A stretch of 64,000 bases of DNA from Paraprevotella clara YIT 11840 (GCF_000233955.1 NZ_JH376605.1:62001-126000), one strand, 5' to 3'; positions 1-8,331 are shown, counted from the stretch's first letter. Numbers and translations are program-made. The notes: a model not told the origin generated them from the letters alone.

Positions 1-303
1 AATGGTAGATTATGTGTTGTTTATCAAACTAATGAAGCTGATTATAATGCTCGTAGTTTTGAGGACGCATTTATTCATCTTAATAGAAACTTTGTAAAAA
101 ACAATAAAGCTGATTTTAGAGGATTGCAAAATAAGGATTATTTTGACAATCCTAATAAGAACGCATATATTTTAGCTCAAGAATGTATTAAAAAGAAAAC
201 TCATTTTGCTTTGGATATTTTATACCATAGTGATGAAATGTTAAGTAATTGGCAAATTCCAGCATATATTAAGGAGGGATTATTATGGTTGAAACAAGAT
301 TAG
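1..303 (+). CDS. OLD-family ATP-dependent endonuclease, C-terminal end (GajA-like, partial)
   Basis: The frame is open from the first base and ends at TAG 301-303, so only the last 100 residues of a longer protein are in the window. The visible tail has the SFEDAFI...N segment and the closing PAYIKEGLLWL motif seen at the end of TOPRIM domains in OLD-family overcoming-lysogenization-defect nucleases. It overlaps the next gene, a UvrD-like helicase, by 19 bases. An OLD nuclease followed by a UvrD helicase is the layout of the Gabija antiphage system (GajA cleaves DNA, GajB is the helicase partner). The ATPase and most of the TOPRIM domain lie outside the window, so the family call rests on the tail and the neighbour. 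Base composition is much more AT-rich than the genes from 2240 on. Confidence 0.72.
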   Translation, partial: NGRLCVVYQTNEADYNARSFEDAFIHLNRNFVKNNKADFRGLQNKDYFDNPNKNAYILAQECIKKKTHFALDILYHSDEMLSNWQIPAYIKEGLLWLKQD

Positions 304-2228
304 GAGTAGAGCAAGTAAAAGATGAGTTCCAACAAATAATGGAGCATATTGCTAATGGTGACAACTTTTTACTAAGTGGTGGAGCTGGTAGTGGTAAAAC
401 ATATTCTTTAGTTCAAGTAATCAAGAAGGTTATTGAAGATAATCCAACCTCGAAAATAGCCTGTATGACATATACAAATGCGGCAGTTAAAGAGATAGAA
501 GAACGTGTTAATCATAAGAATTTGAATGTTTCCACTATTCATGATTTTTTGTGGGATAATATCAAGCATTTTCAAAAGGAATTAAAAATAGCAATTATTA
601 CTTTGTCCAATGATGAGAATGTAAATAAGATAAAAATAGATGGATTAAGTAAGGTGTCAAATGATTATTTTGACAATGGAGAGGAAACTGTTAAAATACA
701 ATATAAAGAATATTTAAGGTTAAAAGATGGAATTATATCACATGATGAATTACTTGTGATAGCTGATTATATGTTTGCTAAATATTCTAAACTTTGTGAT
801 GTCGTAAAAGATAGGTATAAATTTATTTTTATAGATGAATATCAAGATACTCATAAAGAAGTTATTAGAATTTTGTTAGAGCATTTCCCGAAGAGCAAAA
901 AACATACGATAATAGGCTTTTTTGGAGATACAATGCAGTCTATTTATGATGACGGTATTGGTAATATTAATGAATATAAAGGGGATGAAAAAGGGAAAGT
1001 GAGAGAAGTCAAGAAAACTCAAAATAGAAGAAATCCTCAAAAAGTAATAGCATTAGCGAATAGGTTGAGAACGGATGGAATAGTGCAAGTACCTTCAAAT
1101 GATATTTCAGCCCCTAATATGATTGACGGAAAAGTAAAAGAAGGTGAAATCATATTTATTCATTCAACAAATGGAGACATTTCGCGAGTAGAACAATTCT
1201 TAACCGAAAAATACAGCTGGAGTTTTTCTGATACAAAAAGAACAAAAGAACTGAATCTTACCCATAATTTAATTGCTGACAAAGCGGGTTTTAGAACATT
1301 GATGGATATTTACGATAAAGACCCTATTATGGGATTAAAAAAGGATATTTTACAGAAGATTAAAGATAACGAAAAGCAAGGGAAACCAGAAATACATATT
1401 GATGATAGCGATACGTTTGATATTGTAGTAGACAAATTTCAGTTAAAAAATAGACAGCGGCAATTGAAAAAAGATATATTGTTATCTAACCCTCATAATG
1501 TTGAGCTATATAATCAATTGAAAAATAGACCTTTTTCCGAAGTACGGAGAATGTATTTTGATAAAGACCAATTGATAGATGATAAAAAACAAGATGATGA
1601 TGACGAAAATAAGAAAGGTTCTAAAAGAGATAATCTAATAAGGCATCTATTTAAAATTCAAACGAACATATCTCTATATGTCAATAAACAATATAATGAT
1701 TTTTTAAGGGTTACGGATTATAACCAAATACATACAATTAAAGATAAAAGAGAATTAAAACAAAATATAGAAAGTCTGATTGAGGTAGGAGATAAAACGA
1801 TTGAATATGTGATAAATGATGCTCATAGAAAAGGGATTTGCCTGATTGATGAAAAATTAGAAAACTTTTTGATAGAAAAGGAATACATATATAATCAAGT
1901 GAAAAACGTCAAATATGCTGAATTCCAAAAGTTGTATGCTTATTTGGAGGGACAAACACCTTTTTCAACTCAGCATAAGACTAAAGGTGCTGAATTTGAT
2001 AATGTGCTTGTTATATTAGATAATGGAAAATGGAATGATTATAATTTTGAATATTTATTTATGAACCAAACAGAAAAACAGAGAGTTTTAGAACGAACAC
2101 AAAAAATATTTTATGTATGTTGTACTCGTGCTAAAGAAAATCTTGCTGTTTTTTATCATAATCCTACATCTGTTGTTTTAGCAAAGGCAAAAGAATGGTT
2201 TGGAGAAAATAATGTTATATCAATATAA
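285..2228 (+). CDS. UvrD/Rep-type superfamily 1 helicase, GajB-like (Gabija defence)
   Basis: Predicted 647-residue SF1 helicase. Walker A GGAGSGKT lies at residues 32-39, a Walker B IDEYQDT around 183-189 and GDTMQSIYDD (motif III region) shortly after. The second RecA fold ends with TQHKTKGAEFDNV (motif V) and YVCCTRAKENL (motif VI) near the C terminus, so the full helicase core is present. The start is supported by a strong AAGGAGG ribosome-binding site, unusual in Bacteroidales, and by overlap with the nuclease gene, which suggests translational coupling. GajB proteins I know of are nearer 500 residues; this one has an extended charged middle section (roughly 330-520). Codon use is very AT-rich, a sign of recent transfer. 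Alternatively it is a generic OLD/UvrD pair rather than strict Gabija. Confidence 0.8.
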   Translation: MVETRLGVEQVKDEFQQIMEHIANGDNFLLSGGAGSGKTYSLVQVIKKVIEDNPTSKIACMTYTNAAVKEIEERVNHKNLNVSTIHDFLWDNIKHFQKELKIAIITLSNDENVNKIKIDGLSKVSNDYFDNGEETVKIQYKEYLRLKDGIISHDELLVIADYMFAKYSKLCDVVKDRYKFIFIDEYQDTHKEVIRILLEHFPKSKKHTIIGFFGDTMQSIYDDGIGNINEYKGDEKGKVREVKKTQNRRNPQKVIALANRLRTDGIVQVPSNDISAPNMIDGKVKEGEIIFIHSTNGDISRVEQFLTEKYSWSFSDTKRTKELNLTHNLIADKAGFRTLMDIYDKDPIMGLKKDILQKIKDNEKQGKPEIHIDDSDTFDIVVDKFQLKNRQRQLKKDILLSNPHNVELYNQLKNRPFSEVRRMYFDKDQLIDDKKQDDDDENKKGSKRDNLIRHLFKIQTNISLYVNKQYNDFLRVTDYNQIHTIKDKRELKQNIESLIEVGDKTIEYVINDAHRKGICLIDEKLENFLIEKEYIYNQVKNVKYAEFQKLYAYLEGQTPFSTQHKTKGAEFDNVLVILDNGKWNDYNFEYLFMNQTEKQRVLERTQKIFYVCCTRAKENLAVFYHNPTSVVLAKAKEWFGENNVISI

Positions 2229-2239
2229 AATGAATTTTT

Positions 2240-3586
2240 ATGAACGAAAGTCAAAATATAGAGTGGAAAGAAAGCTGGCGTGACGAATATCTGAAATGGA
2301 TATGCGGCTTTGCCAACGCCACAGGAGGCAAGATATATATAGGTATGAATGACAACGGCAAGGTAGTTGGTGTTGCCGATGCCGACAAACTGCTGGAGGA
2401 CATACCGAACAAAGTGCGTGACGTGCTGGGTATCATCGTGGACGTGAATCTGCTGGAAGAAAACGGGCTGAAATATATCGAGATTGACGTACCGCCTTAT
2501 TCCAATCCTATCAATTACAAAGGTCAGTACCACTATCGCAGCGGCAGCACGAAACAGGAGTTGAAAGGTGCGGCGTTGAACCGTTTTATCCTGCAACGTA
2601 CTGGAAGGCATTGGGACGAGTTTCCCATAGAGTGGGCAGGCATAGAGGAACTTTCCCCCAGCGCATTGAACCGTTTCCGGAAGGAAGCGGCGAGAAGCGG
2701 GCGTGTGGACGAAGATGTGTTGAAAGATATTACCGAAAATTTGCTGCACGATTTGCGGCTGATTGACACCCAAACCAACCGCCCGACCCGTGCTGCTTTG
2801 CTGTTGTTCCACCCCGACCCGGAACGGTTTGTAACCGGGGCTTATATCAAGATAGGTTTCTTTCGGGATGATAAGGGTAACTTGGAGTTTCAGGACGAGG
2901 TTCACGGCTCTTTAATGGAACAGGTGGATAAGGCTATGGATTTGATAAAGACCAAATACCTAATCTACCACATTTCATACGAGGGTATTTCCCGGCGTGA
3001 AACGCCGCAGTTCCCGGTGGAAGCTGTCAGGGAGTCACTGATGAATGCCATAGCCCATAAAGATTATGCCAGTGCCGTACCGATACAGATTAGCGTGTTC
3101 CCCGACCACATCACTTTTTGGAACGCTGGGCAATTGCCGGAGAACTGGACAACCGAGAAACTTTTTGAAAGCCACCCGTCTACTCCCTATAATCCGTTAA
3201 TTGCCAACGCCTTTTTCAGAAGCGGGGACATTGAAAGTTGGGGACGTGGTTACAAGCGTATTTTGGAAGCGGTCAGCGCATACAAGCTGTTGCCGCCCAA
3301 ACTTGAAATGTTAAGCGGTCTGATGATTACCTATTATACCGATATACGTTCGCAGCTATTGGCGCAGCGAGTTGATGAAAGGTATATACCTATTATCGAA
3401 TATGCAGCCCAAAATGGAAGTGTTACCAATTCGGACGTTCAAAGAATACTGAATACCAATAGAACCACCGCTTACCGTTTGTTGCAACAAATGGAAACGT
3501 GGTTGGAAATGCAGGGCGTTACTGGCAAAAACACATATTATACAATCAAAGGTTTACCAAACGCTTCACAAACGCTCCAAAAATAA
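2240..3586 (+). CDS. AlbA_2 (Schlafen-type) domain ATP-binding protein with C-terminal helix-turn-helix
   Basis: 448 residues. The N terminus (ESQNIEWKESWRDEYLKWICGFANATGG, continuing to IYIGMNDNG) is the signature of the AlbA_2/Schlafen divergent AAA domain, found in transcriptional regulators and in RNA- or DNA-targeting defence proteins. A GHKL-like ATPase region follows (ESLMNAIAHKDYA near residue 275; GDIESWGRGYKRI near 335), and the tail resembles a winged HTH (NTNRTTAYRLLQQM). It begins 11 bases after the helicase stop, so it may be cotranscribed with the Gabija-like pair, but its GC content is clearly higher, more like the ICE genes that follow. It may be an ICE regulator or an accessory defence protein; the sequence does not settle this. 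A hairpin terminator lies at 3681-3708. Confidence 0.75.
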   Translation: MNESQNIEWKESWRDEYLKWICGFANATGGKIYIGMNDNGKVVGVADADKLLEDIPNKVRDVLGIIVDVNLLEENGLKYIEIDVPPYSNPINYKGQYHYRSGSTKQELKGAALNRFILQRTGRHWDEFPIEWAGIEELSPSALNRFRKEAARSGRVDEDVLKDITENLLHDLRLIDTQTNRPTRAALLLFHPDPERFVTGAYIKIGFFRDDKGNLEFQDEVHGSLMEQVDKAMDLIKTKYLIYHISYEGISRRETPQFPVEAVRESLMNAIAHKDYASAVPIQISVFPDHITFWNAGQLPENWTTEKLFESHPSTPYNPLIANAFFRSGDIESWGRGYKRILEAVSAYKLLPPKLEMLSGLMITYYTDIRSQLLAQRVDERYIPIIEYAAQNGSVTNSDVQRILNTNRTTAYRLLQQMETWLEMQGVTGKNTYYTIKGLPNASQTLQK

Positions 3587-3678
3587 GCTGTTTTTTAGCT
3601 TTGATTTTTATATATAGCTTATTATAAGACGTTTGCTAAAATCACAAACGCTTCATAAACGTTTCACAAATGGCTCAT
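3559..3678. repeat. 11-bp phased repeats (AAACGCTTCAC type)
   Basis: Two adjacent 11-bp units lie at 3559-3569 and 3570-3580, overlapping the end of the AlbA_2 gene. Three more adjacent units lie at 3646-3656 (AAACGCTTCAT), 3657-3667 (AAACGTTTCAC) and 3668-3678 (AAATGGCTCAT). The 11-bp period puts every copy on the same face of the helix, as for iterons or a cooperative protein-binding array. No function is known to me. Confidence 0.5.
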
Positions 3679-3680
3679 CT

Positions 3681-3710
3681 AAAGAGAGTGATTAACTTCG
3701 CTCTCTTTTT
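3681..3710 (+). terminator. Rho-independent terminator after the AlbA_2 gene
   Basis: AAAGAGAG (3681-3688) pairs with CTCTCTTT (3701-3708) and is followed by a T run. It lies about 95 bases after the AlbA_2 stop and separates the defence-side genes from the DUF3945-topB operon. Confidence 0.75.
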
Positions 3711-3762
3711 TTATGCCCGTTTCCAATTCTGCAACCATTAATTGCAGTAATTTATCCTACCC

Positions 3763-3798
3763 GGACAAATCGGGACAGCGCAGGACAAATACGGACAC
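3763..3798. repeat. Two 16-bp direct repeats with 20-bp period 5' of the DUF3945-topB promoter
   Basis: GGACAAATCGGGACA-type and GGACAAATACGGACA-type copies begin at 3763 and 3783, exactly 20 bases apart. They sit 40-75 bases before the -7 box at 3836, a position suited to an activator or repressor site. Confidence 0.5.
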
Positions 3799-3835
3799 TC
3801 CTTTCCACCTATCCAAATATAGCATATTTAGTCGC

Positions 3836-3859
3836 TACCTTTGGGCGGGACTATTCCCG
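3836..3859 (+). promoter_or_regulatory. Promoter -7 box and start-site hairpin for the DUF3945-topB operon
   Basis: TACCTTTG at 3836-3843 matches the Bacteroidetes -7 consensus TAnnTTTG. Just after it CGGGA (3846-3850) pairs with TCCCG (3855-3859) around the expected transcription start. The first gene starts at 3884. Confidence 0.55.
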
Positions 3860-3883
3860 TAACCACTAAAATTCCAATTATTT

Positions 3884-5188
3884 ATGGCAAACAGAATGAC
3901 CCCGCCCGCAGAGGGGCAGGAAAAAGACGTGCTGCTGGTCTTGGATAAACAGCAGGGCAAGGTGAGTGCCGTTAAGGGTATCGACAAGGACGGCAATTTG
4001 CAGACCGTACCGCCGACACAGGGCGGCGGGTTCATGCAGGTGGACAAGAACGGTGATGTGTTCAGCAACTTCATTTCCAATTTCTTCCGCAAGTTTCAGG
4101 ACACTTCCGGGCTGGAACTGTTCAGCGTAAAGGCTTCCGAAGCGGAACAACAGGCAAGGGCTATCGAGGACAACCACCGCAACCCGACACCGGAGGGTAA
4201 CAAGCGGGCTGAAATGCTGCGAGTGCCGAAGCCCGACTTCCACGAGTTCAAGCAGGGCTACCGCTTCGACCCGGCAAGAATCGACTGGGAGAACCTGAAG
4301 AAAGTCGGTATCATCGCCGACACCCTGAAAAACACGAAAGACTTCGACCGTGTGATGCGTGGCTACAAGTCCCGGAACACCTACACCGTTTCGGGGACGG
4401 TGGGCGGCTTCTACCTGAAACCTACCGATGTCAAACTCTCTTTCTATCAGGCAAAGGACGGTACGGTAGTACCCAAGCTGCACGGTGTACAGCAGGACGA
4501 GAAACTGTTGCAACGCCCGTATAACGGACACGAGTTCACCAAGCAGGAACAGGGTAACTTGCAGGGTACTGGCAACTTGGGCGGCATCGCACAAATCAAA
4601 GACCCGAAAAGCGGCGAACAAATCCCCGTGTTCGTCAGCCGGGACAGGTACACGCACGAACTGGAGTACATGCGGGCAGACAAATGGAAATGCCCTGACA
4701 CCATTTGTGGCGTAAAAGTCAGCCCGGAACAGAAAGCCGCCTTTGAAGCCGGGCAAGCGGTCAAAATGGATAACCTGCAATTCAAGGACGGTACACGGCG
4801 CAGCGCATACCTGCAAGTCAGCGCAGTGGAGCGTGGCTTGGAGTTCCTGCCGAGGTCAGCCGTCCAGTTCTTACAGCAGGGACAGCAGCAGGTAGCCGGG
4901 CTAAAGGACGGGCAGGGCGTTGAGTTCAACGGTCATGTGCAGCCCGGCGCACAGGGCAAATCCCCCGACAAGGTGCAGCCGAAAGACGTTACCCCCGCCG
5001 CCGAGAGCCGGACACAGGTAGCGGTCAATACAGAGGGCAAGACCAACGAAGCCACCAAGCAGGGCAAAGAACCGCTGAAACAAGGGCAGCAGAAGCCCAC
5101 CGCCAAGCAGAAAGAGAAGCAGGAGAAAGCGCAGGACAAGAGCCTGAAAGCGGACAAACCCAAGAAGTCCAAAGGAATGAAAATGTAG
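3884..5188 (+). CDS. DUF3945 domain protein of Bacteroidales ICEs
   Basis: 434 residues. The N-terminal half, rich in short tracts such as DVLLVLDKQQGKVSAVKGIDK, and the central DGT/LHGVQQDEKLL region match the DUF3945 family as I know it from Bacteroides conjugative elements, where it is usually encoded just before a topoisomerase III gene. The C-terminal 100 residues are low complexity, rich in K, Q, E and P, and probably disordered. The function is not known; the constant pairing with topB suggests a role in element replication, excision or transfer. It is followed after 26 bases by topB and probably shares the promoter at 3836. GC-rich codon use contrasts with the Gabija genes. Confidence 0.8.
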   Translation: MANRMTPPAEGQEKDVLLVLDKQQGKVSAVKGIDKDGNLQTVPPTQGGGFMQVDKNGDVFSNFISNFFRKFQDTSGLELFSVKASEAEQQARAIEDNHRNPTPEGNKRAEMLRVPKPDFHEFKQGYRFDPARIDWENLKKVGIIADTLKNTKDFDRVMRGYKSRNTYTVSGTVGGFYLKPTDVKLSFYQAKDGTVVPKLHGVQQDEKLLQRPYNGHEFTKQEQGNLQGTGNLGGIAQIKDPKSGEQIPVFVSRDRYTHELEYMRADKWKCPDTICGVKVSPEQKAAFEAGQAVKMDNLQFKDGTRRSAYLQVSAVERGLEFLPRSAVQFLQQGQQQVAGLKDGQGVEFNGHVQPGAQGKSPDKVQPKDVTPAAESRTQVAVNTEGKTNEATKQGKEPLKQGQQKPTAKQKEKQEKAQDKSLKADKPKKSKGMKM

Positions 5189-5214
5189 TACCCACCCTTA
5201 AAAAGTAAAGAATT

Positions 5215-7302
5215 ATGATTGCACTGATAGCAGAGAAGCCCAGCGTGGCAAAAGACATCGCCCGCATCATCGGGGCGACCCAGCGTAATGACGGTTATCT
5301 TTCCGGCAACGGGTATATGGTGACATGGGCGTTCGGCCACCTAATCCAGCTTGCCATGCCGGAAGCCTACGGCGTGGCGAACTTCCGCAGGGAGAGCCTG
5401 CCCATCCTGCCGCCCGATTTCCGGCTAATCCCCCGTCAGGTGAAAGCCGAGAAAGGCTACAAGGCAGACCCCGGCGTGCTGAAACAGTTGAAAGTGATTA
5501 AAGAGGTATTCGACCGGTGCGACAAGATTATTGTAGCAACAGATGCCGGGCGTGAGGGCGAATTGATACACCGCTACATCTATAACTATTTAGGCTGTAC
5601 CAAGCCCTTTGTACGCCTGTGGATAAGCAGCCTTACCGACAGGGCAATCCGTGAGGGGATGGACAACTTGCAGCCGGGCGAGCGTTACGATAACCTCTAC
5701 CTCTCCGCCAAGTCCCGCAGCGAAGCGGACTGGCTGATAGGGATAAACGCCACCCAAGCGTTGAGCGTGGCAGCCGGACAGGGCGTATTCTCGCTGGGCA
5801 GGGTGCAGACACCCACGCTCGTGATGATATGCAGCCGCTATTTGGAGAACAAGAATTTCGTACCCGCCAAATTCTGGCAACTCAAAGCGGCGACCGCCAG
5901 CGGGGAAATAAGTTTCACCGCCCAATCTACCGCCAAGTGGGAGCAACAGCCCGAAGCCATAGCCGCCCTGCAACGGGTAAAGGATGCCGGGCAGCTTGCG
6001 GTGAAGTCCGTTGAAAGGAAAGAAACCAGCCAAGAACCGCCCCTTTTGTATGACCTTACCACGCTACAAAAGGAAGCGAACACGAAACTGAACTTTTCGG
6101 CGGACAAGACCCTTTCCATAGTGCAAAGCCTGTACGAAAAGAAAGTGATGTCATACCCCCGAACCGGGAGCCGCTACATATCGGAGGACGTTTTCGATGA
6201 AATGCCGGAACGTGTCGCCATGCTGGGGCAGTACCCCCGCTTTGCCGGGTATGCCGCCGGGCTGGACGGCGCAGCCCTGAACCGCCGCAGCGTGAATGAC
6301 GGCAAAGTGACCGACCACCACGCCCTGATTGTTACCGAGAACCTGCCCGGCGAACTCTCCAAAGACGAACGGGCGGTTTATGAACTGGTAGCCGGGCGTA
6401 TGCTGGAAGCCTTTTCGGGCAGGTGCGTGAAAGACGTAACCACCGCCGTGCTGTCTGCCGGAGATACCGACTTCACGGTGAAAGGTGCGGTGATGAAAGA
6501 AGCCGGGTGGCGTGCCGTGTTCGGTGAGCGGGAAACGGGTGGGGATGAAGAAGCCGCCAGCCTGCCGCCACTCCAAGAGGGCGAATGTCTGCCACTCTCC
6601 GGCGTGGACTTGCTGGAGAAGCAGACCAAGCCGAAACCGCTGCACACGGAAAGCAGCCTGCTTGCCGCAATGGAGAACGCCGGAAAGGAACTGGAGGATG
6701 CCGGACTGAAAGCCAGCCTGAAAGATGCCGGGATAGGTACACCCGCCACCCGTGCGGCGATTATCGAAACGCTGTTCACCCGCCAGTACATCGTGCGTGA
6801 GAAGAAGAACCTTGTACCAACCGACAAGGGGCTTGCCGTTTACAGGATAGTCAAGGACAAGAAGATTGCCGATGTCGGAATGACGGGCATGTGGGAAACC
6901 GCCCTTTCCAAGATAGAAGCGGGAAACATGGATGCCGACACGTTCCGAAAGGGTATCGAGGTGTACGCAGCGCAAATCACGGCGGAACTGCTTTCGGTAC
7001 AATTATCTGTTGCGGGCAGTGAAACCTGTCCCTGCCCGAAGTGCGGAAGCGGGCGCATCCTGTTCTACCCGAAAGTGGCGAAATGTTCCAACGTGGACTG
7101 TACGCTTACCATATTCCGCAACAAGTGCGACAAGCAGCTTTCCGACAAACAGATTGTCGAGCTGGTGACGAAACGCAAGACCGGACTAATCAAGGGCTTC
7201 AAGGGCAAGAACGGCAAGGCTTTCGATGCCTCGCTGGTACTGGACGAGCAGTTCAATGTCGCCTTTTCATTCCCCGAAAAGAAAGGAAAACCGAAGAAAT
7301 AG
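5215..7302 (+). CDS. topB: DNA topoisomerase III, ICE-borne (Exc/TopB type)
   Basis: 695-residue type IA topoisomerase. It opens with the TOPRIM segment ALIAEKPSVAKDIARIIG and has the acidic motif DAGREGELIHRYIY near residue 105. GVFSLGRVQTPTLVMI follows near 190, and the catalytic tyrosine lies in MSYPRTGSRYIS (Tyr314). The tail carries a four-cysteine zinc motif (CPCPKCGSGR...CSNVDC) near 605-635. It relaxes or decatenates DNA by single-strand passage. In CTnDOT the homologous exc gene belongs to the excision region, though its topoisomerase activity is reported not to be needed for excision in vitro. It ends at a strong terminator (7371-7400). It is distinct from a housekeeping topB by its setting beside DUF3945 and Xis genes. 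Confidence 0.93.
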   Translation: MIALIAEKPSVAKDIARIIGATQRNDGYLSGNGYMVTWAFGHLIQLAMPEAYGVANFRRESLPILPPDFRLIPRQVKAEKGYKADPGVLKQLKVIKEVFDRCDKIIVATDAGREGELIHRYIYNYLGCTKPFVRLWISSLTDRAIREGMDNLQPGERYDNLYLSAKSRSEADWLIGINATQALSVAAGQGVFSLGRVQTPTLVMICSRYLENKNFVPAKFWQLKAATASGEISFTAQSTAKWEQQPEAIAALQRVKDAGQLAVKSVERKETSQEPPLLYDLTTLQKEANTKLNFSADKTLSIVQSLYEKKVMSYPRTGSRYISEDVFDEMPERVAMLGQYPRFAGYAAGLDGAALNRRSVNDGKVTDHHALIVTENLPGELSKDERAVYELVAGRMLEAFSGRCVKDVTTAVLSAGDTDFTVKGAVMKEAGWRAVFGERETGGDEEAASLPPLQEGECLPLSGVDLLEKQTKPKPLHTESSLLAAMENAGKELEDAGLKASLKDAGIGTPATRAAIIETLFTRQYIVREKKNLVPTDKGLAVYRIVKDKKIADVGMTGMWETALSKIEAGNMDADTFRKGIEVYAAQITAELLSVQLSVAGSETCPCPKCGSGRILFYPKVAKCSNVDCTLTIFRNKCDKQLSDKQIVELVTKRKTGLIKGFKGKNGKAFDASLVLDEQFNVAFSFPEKKGKPKK

Positions 7303-7370
7303 CCTATCTTTACCGCTGAAATTTCATTGTGATAAGTTTTGCCGCTTATGATAATTGAAATTTTAGTGGT

Positions 7371-7400
7371 TGCGCCCGGAGGGAAACCGGGCGCATTTTT
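7371..7400 (+). terminator. Terminator of the DUF3945-topB operon
   Basis: TGCGCCCGG (7371-7379) pairs perfectly with CCGGGCGCA (7387-7395), followed by TTTTT. The convergent reductase gene ends at 7417, so the stem may also serve the minus strand. Confidence 0.85.
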
Positions 7401-7416
7401 AATGCTTCTTTACTTG

Positions 7417-7935
7417 TTACAAACTCCCGTCAAACAGATAGGTAGAACGGATAACCCCGTTGTCCAGCACCCCGCTTTCCGACAGCTTCCACTGCGAGCC
7501 GAGCGTTTCACCGATGAAACCGATGCCCTTGCCTACCATGACGGGTACGGTGTAGATAGTCAGGCTATCCAATAGTTCTGCTTTTATCAGCGAGGTAAGC
7601 AGTCTGCCGCCACCCACCATTAGCATGTCGGTTTCCTGTTTCAGCTCATAGACCCTTTGCAGCGGTTCTTCGGTCAGGAACTCCACGCCGCAGTCCGGTG
7701 TCACGTTGGTGTCGTAGTGTGACACCACAAAAGACCGCCTGCTTTTGTGCGGCCACCCGCCCCAGTGTTCAAAGATGTAGTTGTAGGTGTTCGCCCCCAT
7801 AAGCAGGCAATCCGCTTCCAAGTATTGCTTGCCAACGATATTTTTTATTTCACGAGGTAGCCAGTCCAGTTCCTTGTCTAAGGTGGCTGTGTGTCCGTCA
7901 AGAGATACGGCGATGTGCGCTTTAATTTGTTTCAT
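7417..7935 (-). CDS. Dihydrofolate reductase / RibD C-terminal domain family protein
   Basis: 172 residues from the ATG at 7935 (MKQIKAHIAVSLDG). The frame is open further to 7983, but the family begins at this conserved strand. KAHIAVSLDGHTA, LLMGANTYNYIF and MLMVGGGRLLTSLI are typical of the RibD_C/DHFR-like NADPH-binding fold found as stand-alone reductases. The substrate is unknown. It is distinct from FolA and need not give trimethoprim resistance. It is transcribed against topB and in the same direction as the Xis operon. A long stretch (7936-8331) with a small ORF and a palindromic promoter lies in front of it. Confidence 0.8.
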   Translation of the reverse strand: MKQIKAHIAVSLDGHTATLDKELDWLPREIKNIVGKQYLEADCLLMGANTYNYIFEHWGGWPHKSRRSFVVSHYDTNVTPDCGVEFLTEEPLQRVYELKQETDMLMVGGGRLLTSLIKAELLDSLTIYTVPVMVGKGIGFIGETLGSQWKLSESGVLDNGVIRSTYLFDGSL

Positions 7936-8007
7936 CCTATCAAGTATTAAACAGTTGATAATCTTTTTCAAACTGTCCGCCAATATCTCAAAAAAGAAGC
8001 GTGGTTC

Positions 8008-8109
8008 TTACACTGCTTCAAAGCGAGGTACTGGCATACCCAAATGAGGAAACAGGCAAGACCACGCTATGACAAAGCATAGCATATCCTGCGCTGAATA
8101 TCCCCTCAT
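8008..8109 (-). CDS. Small 33-residue ORF ahead of the reductase gene
   Basis: A 33-codon ORF starts with ATG at 8109 and stops with TAA at 8010-8008. The product begins MRGYSAQDMLCFVIAW and ends PRFEAV, with a hydrophobic, cysteine-containing middle and no domain that I recognise. It lies in what would be the long 5' leader of the reductase transcript, with its stop 72 bases ahead of that start. A hairpin (GCTATG...CATAGC) is inside it. It could be a leader peptide, a small membrane peptide, or chance. Confidence 0.35.
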   Translation of the reverse strand: MRGYSAQDMLCFVIAWSCLFPHLGMPVPRFEAV

Positions 8110-8215
8110 TTTGAAAAGTGCCAGTTTTCGCTTTGGGACGTTCGGCGAACGTATATGTTATATATAAAGACGAAATCACGACCGGAGTTGTTCAATCGCC
8201 GTTATTCTCTTATGT

Positions 8216-8231
8216 TACTTTTGCAAAAGTA
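8216..8231. promoter_or_regulatory. 16-bp palindrome made of two back-to-back -7 boxes
   Basis: TACTTTTG (8216-8223, plus) abuts CAAAAGTA (8224-8231, which reads TACTTTTG on the minus strand), giving a perfect palindrome. The minus-strand box could serve the small ORF and the reductase gene. On the plus strand no gene follows directly. The rest of the 396-base gap (7936-8331) holds nothing else I can name. Confidence 0.5.
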
Positions 8232-8331
8232 GCGAAAATCACCGGAATAACCTTGTAAATAACAGAAATCCTGCCATATTACAATAATACGACAGGATAA
8301 CGGAAAGTATATACAATCAAATTGTAGTCAC

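Noticed and set aside
2156-2905. Minus-strand frame of 249 codons across the helicase/AlbA_2 junction
   Set aside because: It overlaps two well-supported plus-strand genes and its predicted product has no recognisable family features.
3878-4816. Long minus-strand open frame of 312 codons opposite the DUF3945 gene
   Set aside because: It is a shadow of GC-rich codons in the plus-strand gene, with no recognisable domain and no promoter. The same holds for long frames opposite the GT4, GH133, Wzi and FtsK genes.
7417-7935. Trimethoprim-resistance dihydrofolate reductase (dfr)
   Set aside because: The sequence follows the RibD_C-type stand-alone reductases rather than DfrA/FolA, so no resistance role is claimed.
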